NCBI GenBank assembly: GCA_002422955.1
Contig: DITY01000054.1
Span: 11,313 to 17,505, forward strand
Origin: Planctomycetaceae bacterium UBA6172
Lineage (GTDB): Bacteria > Planctomycetota > Planctomycetia > Pirellulales > Pirellulaceae
Length of the DNA: 6,193 nt
Reading direction: 5' to 3'
In this document: in pieces, positions 6,101 through 6,193 of the stretch
How positions within the stretch are numbered: position 1 is the stretch's first letter
Layout of the letters: each line of letters opens with the position of its first letter
The notes under the pieces: model-generated
The model's database searches: none
Seen by the model: the letters and a program-made list of their open reading frames with translations, nothing else
Told to the model about the DNA's origin: nothing
Position numbers and translations under genes: made by a program

Positions 6101-6193
6101 GAACACCAGCAACTGGAATGGAAAGAGGCCTGGCGCGACGATCATTTGAAGTGGGTCTCCGCTTTTGCCAACGCCCAGGGCGGCACGCTGGTA
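6092..6193 (+). CDS. AlbA_2 (Schlafen-type) putative DNA-binding protein, N-terminus only
   Basis: Only the first 34 codons are in the window. The start overlaps the previous stop as ATGA and has GGAAGG 11 bases upstream. Residues LEWKEAWRDDHLKW and VSAFANAQGGTLV match the opening of the AlbA_2 / Schlafen AlbA domain (pattern EWK.S...D...K.I.AFANA.GG.L), found in proteins annotated as putative DNA-binding or ATP-binding. Such genes are often placed between hsdS and hsdR in type I R-M loci, which fits the hsdS tail just upstream and predicts hsdR or more defence genes beyond the window. The full length, and whether the gene is intact, cannot be judged. Confidence 0.82.
   Translation, partial: MNAEHQQLEWKEAWRDDHLKWVSAFANAQGGTLV

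Noticed and set aside
1..6193. tRNA/rRNA genes, CRISPR arrays, insertion sequences
   Set aside because: I saw no regularly spaced short repeats, transposase-like reading frame or tRNA-like cloverleaf. The only repeat found is the hsdS-tail pair.

Overview
The window comes from a high-GC, Gram-negative bacterium that makes lipid A. It carries LptB, LpxD and the UDP-2,3-diacylglucosamine hydrolase LpxI. A planctomycete such as a Pirellulaceae member is my best guess, from the style of the proteins and the use of LpxI rather than LpxH. That assignment is inference. All genes I support are on the + strand.

Region A (1-3285) is an intact outer-membrane biogenesis block. It contains the 3' part of lptB (ATPase of the LPS transporter), an unrecognised 109-residue protein, lpxD (third step of lipid A synthesis) and lpxI (fourth step). 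lpxD and lpxI are 13 bases apart and look translationally linked. Together these genes make the lipid A precursor and energise export of the finished glycolipid.

Region B (3286-6193) is different in kind: a decayed type I restriction-modification (R-M) locus starting right after the lpxI stop codon. Bases 3288-3483 are a scar of the N-terminal part of hsdM (stop codon plus frameshift). Bases 3488-3594 are a scar of the extreme C-terminus of hsdS (one-base deletion). A nearly full-length DUF262-DUF1524 gene (GmrSD-like, putative nuclease) follows, with its original start apparently lost to a one-base frameshift. Next is a chimeric gene in which the N-terminal half of a DUF1016 (YhcG-like) protein is joined in frame to a second hsdS C-terminal tail. 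Last is the first 34 codons of an AlbA_2 (Schlafen-type, putative DNA-binding) gene.

The most interesting structure is that the two hsdS tails form an imperfect direct repeat about 87 bases long (3513-3599 and 6013-6100) with the same architecture. In each, a purine-rich GGAAGG lies inside the hsdS tail and an ATGA overlaps the hsdS stop with the start of the next accessory gene. The repeats bracket about 2.5 kb of accessory genes. This suggests the hsdS 3' end is a recurrent docking point for accessory defence genes, and that recombination between tails could gain or lose the cargo. The R-M core has rotted here while the large DUF262-DUF1524 reading frame has stayed open over 600 codons.
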